From: JBCBAP01 sp038532435
Lineage (GTDB): Bacteria > Pseudomonadota > Alphaproteobacteria > Rhodobacterales > Rhodobacteraceae
NCBI GenBank assembly: GCA_038532435.1
Contig: JBCBAP010000006.1
Span: 30,963-94,962, forward strand
Length of the DNA stretch: 64,000 bases
Direction: 5' to 3'
Position 1 is the first letter of the stretch, and each line of letters starts with the position of its first letter. Positions 29,258-38,002 of the stretch are shown piece by piece. The notes beneath the pieces were generated by a model that saw only the letters and a list, made by a program, of their open reading frames with translations, was not told the DNA's origin and ran no database searches. Position numbers and translations under genes: made by a program.

Positions 29258-29582
29258 GGCTACCTCCTCTTCGGTTGCGATAAGCGGTTTCCCGCCGTTC
29301 TAGTTTCGTCCCATTAAGTGACAGACGCATGACAGTGTGCTTCGGCGATGTGGCGAAGGAGACTACGGCGTCGGTAGCCTAAACAGCACTAGCCAACACG
29401 TGATCCTCTTTACCGGGTCATAGACTGCGCCGGTTTTCGTACCGGATTTCGTACAGAACTGAGCACCAGAAAAATCCGTTTTATGGCCTCGTCTTAACAG
29501 AAGAATTGCAGTCCGAAATAGGTGATGCAGGAGCATAACCTTTTTTGTCGCTCACCGGATCGCTGACCTCACGGTCTCTGCC
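29258..29582. other. Gap without recognised gene
   Basis: Between the small membrane gene and the end of the second ATPase gene nothing is recognised beyond the ribosome site of the small gene at its left end. The right part (about 29440-29560) is AT-richer. No hairpin with a T-run is seen at the 3' end of the ATPase gene. Confidence 0.4.
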
Positions 29583-31610
29583 TCAAATCATCTCCACGTC
29601 AGGCGGTGTCTTTTTGCTCTCGTCGCCTTCAGTTTTGCGGCTTTCGGTTTCAGCATCTTCTCCACGGGCTTCAAACTCTTCTCCTACACAGCCAGCATCA
29701 TCTTCAGCCGGTGGGGGAGTAGAGGGTCCATACGCGGCCTCCATGGCGGCCTGGAGCGCATCCTTATCGTCTCGCAGCGGGAACCCTTCGAACGGATCAG
29801 CTTCGCCGCGGATTGGCGTGAAGCCCCGCTTGCGGGTGTGCATGCCGAAGGTGAACTGGGGAAGGCCGAGGATCTCTTCTGGCTTCACCTGCATACTGCC
29901 CGCGAACCTCGCCGCATCCTCCCGGAAGGCCGTCCAGATGATCTTGGTCGCCGTGTTGACCATGAGCGGATCGGCGATGTTGCTGCCGCCTTTGCCTCCG
30001 CCGCGGGATTGGGAGAGGCTCTGGTGAGCGACGATGAGCCCGATGTTGGCCTTCCGAGCTTGCTCCAACATGTCTGAGACCGAGCGGTCAAAATACTCGT
30101 GGGCCTCATCAACAATGAGGTACACCGGACGCATCGACCGTCCCTTCTCAAACCGCATATGCGAGGCGCGCAAGATCATCGCGATGAAGAGCCGTCCAAA
30201 GAAGGCGGAGGCCGCATCATCGAGCATCGGCTTGTTTGTATCGATCAGGATCAGCTTCCGCTCCGCGAGCTCCTCAAACATGTCAAAGGCGTTCTCGGTG
30301 GCTGAGAAAAGTCGGCGGAAGGTCGGGTTAAGGAGGAGACCATCAAGCTTCCGGCGAATGGCCTCCCGGGTACGCTTGTACTCAGGGGACGGGAAATCGA
30401 CGGTGAAGAAGCGTTGCAGGTTGTCGTCAAGCTGAGCGATCTCGGCAGCGAAGGTTTCATGCCCGCCTTCAGCCAGCACATCCATGAAGGTGAAGATATT
30501 GCCACCCTTGATCCTGATCACGAGTTGGATCGCGTATTGAAAGATCGTGCGCTGTGGGTTGGTGAACTCCGCCCCCATCATCCCTTCAAGCACAAAGCTG
30601 AGGAGACCGACCGTCTTGTTGATTAACGTCTCGCCCTCAATCCCGCGGGCCTTCATATCGTCGTATCCGACGTCAAACAGGTTGAGGGAAAGATCAAACT
30701 TTGGGGTGATGTACGTCGTGTCGGGAACGTCGAGGCAGGCGAGCTTCTCCGTGAGCTGCGTTTGGCTGTCGATCACCACCACACAGCAGTCTTCGTCACT
30801 CCGAAGATCGTGGGCAATGATGTTTTCAAGGAGCACCGTCTTACCCGAGCCGGACGAGCCGAGCAGGTAAGTGTGGTACATCCGATCCGACAGGCTGACT
30901 GGCTCTTCGACGTCGGCGAGCGCCAGAAGCGGTGTGTCCTTCAGATAGCGCCACGCATAGTCGTCGTGCTTTGAGGCCGAGGGCATCACCTCGCCTTCAT
31001 TGAAGAAGTTGGCGTTCAGCTGGGCGATTAGCGGCTCAAACAGGCCATCATCGTTCAGAAAGCGGCGTATGAGGCGATCAATCTCGGCACGGGTCCGCGC
31101 TCGCTCCGACCAAAACATGGCGTCCTCATCAAGATCGACTTGGTACTCGGCGAGAACTGAAACAAGATGCTCTTCGAACCGGCGATAGTGGTCCGGCTGA
31201 GCCGCGTTGATGAAGCGTTCTAAGGTATCTTGGTATCGGGCGAGCTTGATCTGATCATTTCCCACCGGTGGCAATACCGGTGGCCGCAAGCCCTCTTGAT
31301 CATAAAGGACCCGGGCAATGCGGTGCAGATCTACCCGGTTGATCCCTGCCCGGAAGAGCGTGGACCGTAGGTGTTCCCATTCGGGTGAGAGCTTCTGGGC
31401 CTCTGCGTACAACGCTTCTGTACGGGTCAAACTCTCTCGCCGCCGTTTCTCGGGAAGGTGGATGTTGTGGATGTAGTAGAGGACACCGGCTCCAGCCAAA
31501 CCAGCAGGTATCACGACTAAGCCCACGGTGAATGCGACTGCGATCACCACAAGGAGCAAGAGCGCGAGGGCTATAAAGCCCCCGAGCATTTCAGCGATCT
31601 CATCGACCAT
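29583..31610 (-). CDS. Membrane-anchored VirD4/TraD-like P-loop ATPase (second copy)
   Basis: This 675-residue protein begins with a long hydrophobic region (FIALALLLLVVIAVAFTVGL and VVIPAGLAGAGVLYYI), probably two membrane helices as in type IV coupling proteins. Walker A GSSGSGKT lies near residue 253 and Walker B VYLIVDEAHEYF near residue 500, followed by NIGLIVAHQSLSQSR, the sensor motif of coupling proteins. The tail of about 60 residues is acidic and disordered. Family members bring protein-DNA substrates to a transmembrane channel. The start codon overlaps the stop of the preceding gene by one base (TGATG), and a replication-relaxation-like gene begins the operon. It differs greatly from the soluble ATPase at 25984, so the two are not recent duplicates. 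Confidence 0.85.
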   Translation of the reverse strand: MVDEIAEMLGGFIALALLLLVVIAVAFTVGLVVIPAGLAGAGVLYYIHNIHLPEKRRRESLTRTEALYAEAQKLSPEWEHLRSTLFRAGINRVDLHRIARVLYDQEGLRPPVLPPVGNDQIKLARYQDTLERFINAAQPDHYRRFEEHLVSVLAEYQVDLDEDAMFWSERARTRAEIDRLIRRFLNDDGLFEPLIAQLNANFFNEGEVMPSASKHDDYAWRYLKDTPLLALADVEEPVSLSDRMYHTYLLGSSGSGKTVLLENIIAHDLRSDEDCCVVVIDSQTQLTEKLACLDVPDTTYITPKFDLSLNLFDVGYDDMKARGIEGETLINKTVGLLSFVLEGMMGAEFTNPQRTIFQYAIQLVIRIKGGNIFTFMDVLAEGGHETFAAEIAQLDDNLQRFFTVDFPSPEYKRTREAIRRKLDGLLLNPTFRRLFSATENAFDMFEELAERKLILIDTNKPMLDDAASAFFGRLFIAMILRASHMRFEKGRSMRPVYLIVDEAHEYFDRSVSDMLEQARKANIGLIVAHQSLSQSRGGGKGGSNIADPLMVNTATKIIWTAFREDAARFAGSMQVKPEEILGLPQFTFGMHTRKRGFTPIRGEADPFEGFPLRDDKDALQAAMEAAYGPSTPPPAEDDAGCVGEEFEARGEDAETESRKTEGDESKKTPPDVEMI

Positions 31611-32035
31611 CAGAGTTCGAAGCTGGCCGTTTCGGTCTCAACCTCAGCGTTGCCCACAATCCAGTTCTTGAGCTTTACAAGCGCTTCCTTGAGCTCCGCC
31701 TCGTACGCTTTGGCTTCCATCGGTGTGCCGAGGAAGTAGAGATCCACGCCCTGCATCAGCTTGCGGACAGTGAGGTCGTCGTGAAGGGCATCCGCACCGC
31801 TCACCGCAGCGGTGAGGAGCTTGCGGCCCAAACCGCGGTTCTCCCGCTTCTCAATGGCGGCATCGGACATATCGGCAGGTGGATCGCGCTGTAGGATGAT
31901 GTCTTTTTCGAGCTGGCGCTCGCGAATAACCGCCATCTCTTCGGTGTTAAATTCGACCTGAACGGCGACCCCGTGATAGGTGGTTTTGCGGATCATACCG
32001 CTCGTCTTTTGTGTGTGATTGATTGACACCTTCAT
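31610..32035 (-). CDS. Hypothetical protein between replication-relaxation and ATPase genes
   Basis: This 141-residue protein has no family I can name. It begins with a beta-rich part (MIRKTTYHGVAVQVEFN) and continues with charged helices (EAKAYEAELKEALVKLKNWI). AAAGGGAG precedes the ATG at 32035. It starts 3 bp after the upstream gene and its stop overlaps the ATPase start, so the three genes form a tightly coupled operon. It may be an adaptor between the two neighbours; this is inferred from order only. Confidence 0.65.
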   Translation of the reverse strand: MKVSINHTQKTSGMIRKTTYHGVAVQVEFNTEEMAVIRERQLEKDIILQRDPPADMSDAAIEKRENRGLGRKLLTAAVSGADALHDDLTVRKLMQGVDLYFLGTPMEAKAYEAELKEALVKLKNWIVGNAEVETETASFEL

Positions 32036-32038
32036 GGC

Positions 32039-33016
32039 TTAACTCCCTTTGATCAAAGCATAATTAGTGTGGTCTGCATGATCCCTACTCAGCCAGCCGT
32101 CATGCAGAAGGTTTTGGCGCACCGGAGTGAGAGTAGAGAAGCGGTAAAACTGGTGAAAATCTGGAGCGAGCGACGCTGCCGCGCGCCGCATGTTATCAAT
32201 GTGCTTTGCCGTGGTGGTAACGACCAGCAGCCGAAATCCGTTGAATGATCCGAGCTCGGGATACCGGTCCTTTACCCGGCCACTGCCGAGGTATCGGTCG
32301 TACTGAGCTAGCTTGGCGTTAAACGTTGCTACGTCCGGATCAAGCTGCCCTGTCGTGAGCCGCGTCGTTGCCCGATCGAGCTCAACAAGGAAGAGTGCGC
32401 GCTTGCCGCTTGCCGAATGCTCAATGGCAAAGCCAGCGTCCGGAACAATCTTTGTCTCGGCGCAGAACGGCTCCGCTACATAGTCTGTCGTCTCACGCTG
32501 CCAGCGCCCCGCGATCTTCTCTCTCCGGTGCTCGACGAGCGTTCCTACGAGGCGATATGCCGAGAGCCGCCTCACATCCCGTTCCGCCGCGGCGAGCACA
32601 TCGAGCGTGTCGATCCGATGGAACATAATCGGCGACCAGCGGGAGGTGATGTTGATCTCTCGGTAAGGCGGCACCGGGCGATCTTGGGCTTCGAGTTCCT
32701 CTGCTAGCAGGCCGTATCCGCGCTTGGTGAGGTAGTAGAGCTTGGGCGTCTTGCCGTACCCGCGGATACCAACGTTGCCGAATGACGCGAGCAGTTTCCG
32801 CCGTTCCAAACGCAGCAGCAGGTCGGAAGCGGACTTTGGTCTCAACTCCGATATAACGGCTACCTGGTTGATGGTCAGGTAGCGATAGCGACAGATTGCA
32901 TCAAGGGCGGCCAACACCGCATCAGTAAGGGAAACACTCAATAAATCGGCCAATCCGCTTCTCAAGCTTGCCGCATCCAGCCACCCAAAATCACGCTCAC
33001 TATAGACATTAGTCAA
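32039..33016 (-). CDS. Replication-relaxation family protein (second copy)
   Basis: This 325-residue protein has a winged-helix N-terminal half (YRYLTINQVAVISELRPKSA, then LYYLTKRGYGLLAEEL) and a restriction-nuclease-like second half with FHRIDTLDVLAAAE and PDAGFAIE...LFLVELDRATT. That motif order fits the replication-relaxation family (PF13814) more clearly than the copy at 27611. It is the first gene of a three-gene operon ending with the membrane ATPase. The start is a TTG at 33016 without an evident ribosome site, so the true start is uncertain. The family is linked to plasmid mobilisation and replication; exact chemistry is not established here. Confidence 0.75.
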   Translation of the reverse strand: MTNVYSERDFGWLDAASLRSGLADLLSVSLTDAVLAALDAICRYRYLTINQVAVISELRPKSASDLLLRLERRKLLASFGNVGIRGYGKTPKLYYLTKRGYGLLAEELEAQDRPVPPYREINITSRWSPIMFHRIDTLDVLAAAERDVRRLSAYRLVGTLVEHRREKIAGRWQRETTDYVAEPFCAETKIVPDAGFAIEHSASGKRALFLVELDRATTRLTTGQLDPDVATFNAKLAQYDRYLGSGRVKDRYPELGSFNGFRLLVVTTTAKHIDNMRRAAASLAPDFHQFYRFSTLTPVRQNLLHDGWLSRDHADHTNYALIKGS

Positions 33017-33142
33017 GACTTTGGTAACATTGAGGTCACATAGGTCCCAGATTGAGTAACTTTATAAATTTTTTGAAGCCGAAATTCAAAAATATAAAAA
33101 TTATCCACTTCAAAAAAGACAGATTGTCATAGAATATTTTAA

Positions 33143-33487
33143 ATGAAATCGAATTCTAAATACTTAGCCTTAAAACTTGATGTAGACACGATTGAATACA
33201 AACAAAAAAGGAAACCCAAGCCTTCTGAAATTAAAAAAATTTTGAAATGGATGTCAACCGACAAGAAAATCATGCATTTAGTAGCGAAGGAGGCTCAGCT
33301 AGTTAGAGATGGCAACACTAACGCTGCCAGTATATTAGCTGCTCAACTTTCTAAGGCAATAAAGGCGAGACTTGTCGCATCCGGCCACCCAAAGGCGTGT
33401 GCAACTGCAATTAGACAATACATCACTGAAGATAAGGCCAAAAGTGCCTTGCCTTTCCGCTCCAAAATGCGATGCTTCCCCGAGTAA
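33143..33487 (+). CDS. Small basic hypothetical protein in AT-rich segment
   Basis: This 114-residue, strongly basic protein (KQKRKPKPSEIKKILKWMS) contains a helical stretch with repeated alanines (AASILAAQLSKAIKARLVAS). It is clearly AT-richer than its neighbours, suggesting a separate origin. It begins 127 bp from the divergent replication-relaxation gene and ends 31 bp before the PIN-like gene on the same strand, so it could be that gene's regulator or partner. No known family is recognised. Confidence 0.55.
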   Translation: MKSNSKYLALKLDVDTIEYKQKRKPKPSEIKKILKWMSTDKKIMHLVAKEAQLVRDGNTNAASILAAQLSKAIKARLVASGHPKACATAIRQYITEDKAKSALPFRSKMRCFPE

Positions 33488-33518
33488 TCACCAGTGTGCC
33501 TGACTGGAGAACGAAGCG

Positions 33519-34118
33519 TTGCTTGAGTTCGTAATCTTAGACAATGGCTCCCTTGTAGATATACTACGCGGTGGCCCTAGCGCAATTCAGGCGCTTGAAG
33601 CACAAACACAGCGAGTTCTTGTCACTAGTACAGTAATTGACGAACTGCCTTCTCAATTTAAGCCAGACTTTGATAATTGGGTGAACTCGTCAAATAAGTT
33701 TAGGTATCAAAAGACGCCTCAAGTGGCAGCTCCTGGTTCGCAAGCTGGTGATGCTTCTATACGCTGGACAGAAGAAAAGTATGGTATCTTGGCCGCTGGA
33801 GACGCGCGATTACTCTCGCAAGAGCGCGGACTTATAAATTGGGCTAACAAAATTTCAGAAAGCGATCGTTTTGATGGCGCGTTTCTTACTCCACTAGGCC
33901 TCTATAACGAAAGTCTCTATGCTCATTATATAACCGGCGATCAGTATAATGACTTGGTTGAGGGTCTGTATGCTTCAGGTAGGATCGAACACAACTATCC
34001 GAAAGAATACAGAAGTCTAGCCCTGTCACCAGAAGAGGTTCGCTACTGGACAGAGCTAAGCCCACAGCTGGAAGCTGGTTTAGAAGCTAGCGGTTTTAGT
34101 GTTCTCGGGGTCAAATGA
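33519..34118 (+). CDS. PIN-like domain protein, in frame with the RTX gene that follows
   Basis: From TTG 33519, preceded by GGAGA, this gives 199 residues. The order of acidic residues fits a PIN-type nuclease: D8 in VILDNGSLVDIL, E42 in VTSTVIDEL, D78 in GDASIRW and D95 in AAGDARLL. PIN domains cleave RNA using metal ions held by such residues. The TGA at 34116-34118 is in the same frame as the RTX frame starting at 34128, with no other stop between, so a single codon separates the two. The gene may be the N-terminal part of a 1490-residue toxin interrupted by a nonsense change, or a separate coupled gene. The PIN assignment rests on motif spacing only. Confidence 0.55.
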   Translation: MLEFVILDNGSLVDILRGGPSAIQALEAQTQRVLVTSTVIDELPSQFKPDFDNWVNSSNKFRYQKTPQVAAPGSQAGDASIRWTEEKYGILAAGDARLLSQERGLINWANKISESDRFDGAFLTPLGLYNESLYAHYITGDQYNDLVEGLYASGRIEHNYPKEYRSLALSPEEVRYWTELSPQLEAGLEASGFSVLGVK

Positions 34119-34127
34119 ACCACTGTA

Positions 34128-37100
34128 TTGGGCGCCCTCCAGGCCGTTCGCCATCTAGGTACGGCAGGTGATGTGGTGGGTTTGGCGCTAGTTGCGTCCC
34201 AAGCACATGAGCTAAACAAAAGGGGACAGGCCGAGGAAGCGGACTTGCTTTGGGCGTCGTACTTCGGTGAACTCGCGGGTGGTGCTGTAGGTGCGGCGGC
34301 TGGGATTGCGGCGGCAGGTTTTGCGATTTCACTAACTGGTGTCGGGGCACCGGTCGGCGCAGCCATGATTTTGACTGGAGCTCTGCTAGGAGGCTACTTA
34401 GGCGGATCTGTCGGCTCCGCGATTACTAAAGAGCTTGTAGATGACATCAACAAAATAATCAATGACGGGAGCATTGTCGACGTTGACGTAGTTTTGGATC
34501 TGATCGACCCAAAGCTTAATGATACCAAATTTGAGCGGGGAGGGGTGGTTGTTCGCGACGAAGTAGGTACAGTAGTTTTCAGACAGCCTGAAAATCTCGT
34601 TGAACCTCCCGCAGACAGCAGCCCAAGATACATTATATCTGTGCAAGTCACGGATGGTCTTAGATTGGTGAAGGAGCCGGAATTTGGCACAGCCGCATTT
34701 GATGTTCTAATTACACGCTCTGGATCCAATCTTGAAGCAACAACCACATACCTTTCCACCTTGTATGGGACCATTGGTGATCAGTTTCCCGCGGCATTCT
34801 CACGTACCGATGGCACGGGGGACTACCTCGGAAAAGACGGTCCGACCGAAGATGTAATCGAATGGGAAGAAGGTCAGGCTGGTACTCAGACACGGACCAT
34901 CGTCATAAACAGCGACGATGAGCTGGAGGGTATGGAAGCGTTTCAGTTGATGTTGCGTGGAGACACGCTCAATCAGCGAGCTGGGGCACTGGCACTCGAA
35001 ACAGTCTACATCGACGACACTCATCTCGGTTTTCCGGACGATCATGGCGATGACACGGATGCTGCAACATCTTTGTCGCCTTCTGGCGGCGTAGTGGCCA
35101 TCAATGGACGATTTGAAACTGGCGATGATGTCGATTTATTCGTGCTCCCGACCGTCGTAGGGACCACGTACACAGCTGCGCTGACCTCACTTTCGGGCAC
35201 TTTGTTTCCAACGTTCACGGCATTCGATGAGACCAGTGACAACCTGGCTGCATCGACTGGACTAGCTAACTACGGCTTTTACGGGGTCTCCTTCGTCGCC
35301 CAATCTGACATTACATACATCTCCGCTCGGTCGACACGCGATCTCGTCGGAGACTACGGCCTGCTCATTAACGGCTTCCCCAGCACACCAGTCAACATCC
35401 CGGGAGACGGCGGAGGCACGGGGTCTGGAGAAGCAAGTGATCAACCAGAAGGAGATGGCCCGTCGGCTGACCCACCTTTAGGACCGTTCGACATAGTCAA
35501 CCCAAGGAAAGCCGAAACATCCGGCGGCGGGATAGACTTTCTCCCGCGCATTTTGAACGTCGACATACCCAATCCGACCGCTGGCGGTGAAGTGTCGGTC
35601 AGTGTGGAACTTTCTAACGTTGGCCAGAAGGACGCAATCATAACGCGGGACGTCGCCCTCTACCTGTCCCGTGACGGGGTTCCACAAGATCGTGAACTCG
35701 TCGCCGTAAAGAACGCAGATAGGATCGATGCGGGCGAAAGCGACGACGTTACCCTTCGATTTAACCTGCCGGACGATGCGCTTGGTGAGTATCAGCTGAT
35801 CGTCAAGGCGGACCCGGAAGATCGCGTGTCAACGGAGAACCGTGAGGACAACAATGTCGCCACGGCTAGCATTGTGGTGCAGAGCCTCGCAGGAGCGGCT
35901 GATCTGACCATTGGCTATAGCGCTATGGAGCAGAACCGGCTCACCTTCGGGCAGACAGTAGAAGTTGAGTACTATGTCACCAACATCGGAGCGACCGCTT
36001 CTGGTCGATCTGATGTGGCTTTGTATCTGTCGAAGAATACACGGTTGGACGACAACGATATTGAGCTTGGAGGTGATTTTTTTGGCCGACAGAGCGACAA
36101 TTCTGGTGTCCCAGCCGGTGGCCGTGATCGCGAAACTCAATCATTCAAGATTTCTGCTGATGATGTTGAGCGGGTAAGAGGCGATACGGATCCGACGCGG
36201 CTCAATCTACTTCTCGTAATCGATGAAGACGCCGATATCCCAGACGCCGATCGTTCAAACAACGTCAGGTCCCTTCGCTTTGCGATCGCTGATCAGCTTG
36301 AGCTAGCTGAGGGTGTTGTTGATCACGAGGTGACTGACTTCTGGATTTCAGACACAGTCATTGAAGCCGAGGATCGGGTTTTCTTCGGTGGAAACATGCG
36401 AAACCGAGGTACGATTGATGACACTATATTTGGAGCATTCTCCCAGCTAATACTGAGATCAGTTCAAGATGGTAGCGAGACGATATATGGCGGGGCATTC
36501 TCGGACGAAGGAATGTATGGCCGGGGTTTTGATACGCCAATCAAAGGAAGCAGGACCTTTAAGGAAGACCTTGATCCGGGTTTCTATGATGCATTTTTGA
36601 GGGCAATTGCACACGAGACTGAAAGCGCGGACTATCTCGAAAACAACACCAGTAGTTCGATACGGATCTTCATCGGAACAGAGGCACAGCGGCAAGAGAT
36701 GCTAGCCGCGAACGTCCAGATCACCCAGCTCAATGTCGAACAAACCGACGTAAATAGCGCTGTCATTTCGGTCTCGCTTCGCAATGCTGGTATCGAAGCG
36801 TACTCTACAGCATTTGAGTTGAACATCGAGGCAGTCTCACTCGACGGCGCAACGGTGTTTCTACTCCAACAAATCCTGGTTCCCGGGCTTGGGGGCATTG
36901 CGGATGGCGGCAGCACCCACAGCTTCGACGTGGATGACTTGCAGCTTGATCTCTCTCAACTAGAGCGAAATCAGGAGTTTCGCCTCAAGATCAGCGTGGT
37001 TGGGACTGATGTATCGAGCGGTGGCCTGAACATCGACGCTGTGTCTGAGACTGTGATCTATACCGACCTTGGCTATGCCCAAACCCTCAAGGATGCGTCG

Positions 37101-37991
37101 AACACCGCCGCGGGTGACAAGGAACTAGAAGAGGGCTCTCCTGACCCAGACATGCTAGATGGGACGGGTGAGCCACATCTTCTCCGCGGCGGCCGAGGAG
37201 ACGACACCTACATTGTGGATGATCTGGCAGATACCGTCGAGGAACTGGCTGACGGTGGCTTTGACACTGTCGTGTCACAGCGGCATTTCGACATGGGCGT
37301 GGAGGGCGAAAATGTCGAGCGGTTGGAGCTATCGGGGGACGCCGAGCTAAACGGATACGGAAATCAGCTTGCTAACGTGATCATGGGTAATTCTGCTCGA
37401 AATCTCTTGAGTGGAAGACAGGGCGACGATGAGATCTTTGGCGGTCAAGGCGACGACCGCCTGACAGATGCGTTTGGCTCCAACCAACTAAGCGGCGGTA
37501 GCGGACGAGATCTGCTCTCTGTCTTCGAAGGGTCAAACACCCTCTTTGGTGGCGACGATGCCGACCTGATTGTCGGGGGTACAGGCGCAGACGACATTGA
37601 CGGTGGAGCAGGTAATGATGTGCTGCTTGGCGATCTAAGCGACCTCGTGTTTGGCGCAGACCGACTAGCTGGTGGTTTCGGGGACGATCTCCTCAGTGGC
37701 GGACTAGGTGCAGATACATTCGTCTTCGCGCCGAATGCTCAATCCGACACGATTGGACGGATTGAGATTGACTATGCAGATGTCGCGAGCAGTCAAGTTG
37801 TGGGTCAAGACTTTCAGATTGGTCTCGATCAACTCGAGCTCAATGGCTTCGGATACACGTCGGCAAGTGACGCGTTGGAGCGGTTTTCAGACACAGCAGA
37901 GGGTGTACGCTTCTCTGATCAGGGAGCTTCTGTGTTGCTGTTTGGTGTTGCGAAGGAAGAACTGGTACCCTCCGATATCCTTGTGTTTTGA
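34128..37991 (+). CDS. RTX protein with CARDB repeats, element-borne
   Basis: The frame after the TGA at 34116 encodes 1287 residues from a TTG at 34128; no good ribosome site is seen, consistent with its being the continuation of the preceding frame. It opens with a glycine/alanine-rich hydrophobic segment (VGAAAGIAAAGFAISLTGVG). A region resembling calcium-binding Calx-beta domains (INSDDELEGMEAFQL) follows, then a pre-peptidase-like domain (FETGDDVDLFVL). At least two CARDB adhesion domains follow (SVELSNVGQKDAI; YYVTNIGATASG), and GGxGxDxL nonapeptides near residues 1120-1200. The end (VPSDILVF) looks like a type I secretion signal. It is probably exported or surface-displayed. The following lipoprotein gene begins within a few bases. 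Confidence 0.8.
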   Translation: MGALQAVRHLGTAGDVVGLALVASQAHELNKRGQAEEADLLWASYFGELAGGAVGAAAGIAAAGFAISLTGVGAPVGAAMILTGALLGGYLGGSVGSAITKELVDDINKIINDGSIVDVDVVLDLIDPKLNDTKFERGGVVVRDEVGTVVFRQPENLVEPPADSSPRYIISVQVTDGLRLVKEPEFGTAAFDVLITRSGSNLEATTTYLSTLYGTIGDQFPAAFSRTDGTGDYLGKDGPTEDVIEWEEGQAGTQTRTIVINSDDELEGMEAFQLMLRGDTLNQRAGALALETVYIDDTHLGFPDDHGDDTDAATSLSPSGGVVAINGRFETGDDVDLFVLPTVVGTTYTAALTSLSGTLFPTFTAFDETSDNLAASTGLANYGFYGVSFVAQSDITYISARSTRDLVGDYGLLINGFPSTPVNIPGDGGGTGSGEASDQPEGDGPSADPPLGPFDIVNPRKAETSGGGIDFLPRILNVDIPNPTAGGEVSVSVELSNVGQKDAIITRDVALYLSRDGVPQDRELVAVKNADRIDAGESDDVTLRFNLPDDALGEYQLIVKADPEDRVSTENREDNNVATASIVVQSLAGAADLTIGYSAMEQNRLTFGQTVEVEYYVTNIGATASGRSDVALYLSKNTRLDDNDIELGGDFFGRQSDNSGVPAGGRDRETQSFKISADDVERVRGDTDPTRLNLLLVIDEDADIPDADRSNNVRSLRFAIADQLELAEGVVDHEVTDFWISDTVIEAEDRVFFGGNMRNRGTIDDTIFGAFSQLILRSVQDGSETIYGGAFSDEGMYGRGFDTPIKGSRTFKEDLDPGFYDAFLRAIAHETESADYLENNTSSSIRIFIGTEAQRQEMLAANVQITQLNVEQTDVNSAVISVSLRNAGIEAYSTAFELNIEAVSLDGATVFLLQQILVPGLGGIADGGSTHSFDVDDLQLDLSQLERNQEFRLKISVVGTDVSSGGLNIDAVSETVIYTDLGYAQTLKDASNTAAGDKELEEGSPDPDMLDGTGEPHLLRGGRGDDTYIVDDLADTVEELADGGFDTVVSQRHFDMGVEGENVERLELSGDAELNGYGNQLANVIMGNSARNLLSGRQGDDEIFGGQGDDRLTDAFGSNQLSGGSGRDLLSVFEGSNTLFGGDDADLIVGGTGADDIDGGAGNDVLLGDLSDLVFGADRLAGGFGDDLLSGGLGADTFVFAPNAQSDTIGRIEIDYADVASSQVVGQDFQIGLDQLELNGFGYTSASDALERFSDTAEGVRFSDQGASVLLFGVAKEELVPSDILVF

Positions 37992-38002
37992 GTGAGCGTG
38001 CT

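Noticed and set aside
34116..34118. Selenocysteine insertion at the in-frame TGA
   Set aside because: No stem-loop resembling a bacterial SECIS is evident right after the codon, and PIN or RTX proteins are not known to need selenocysteine.
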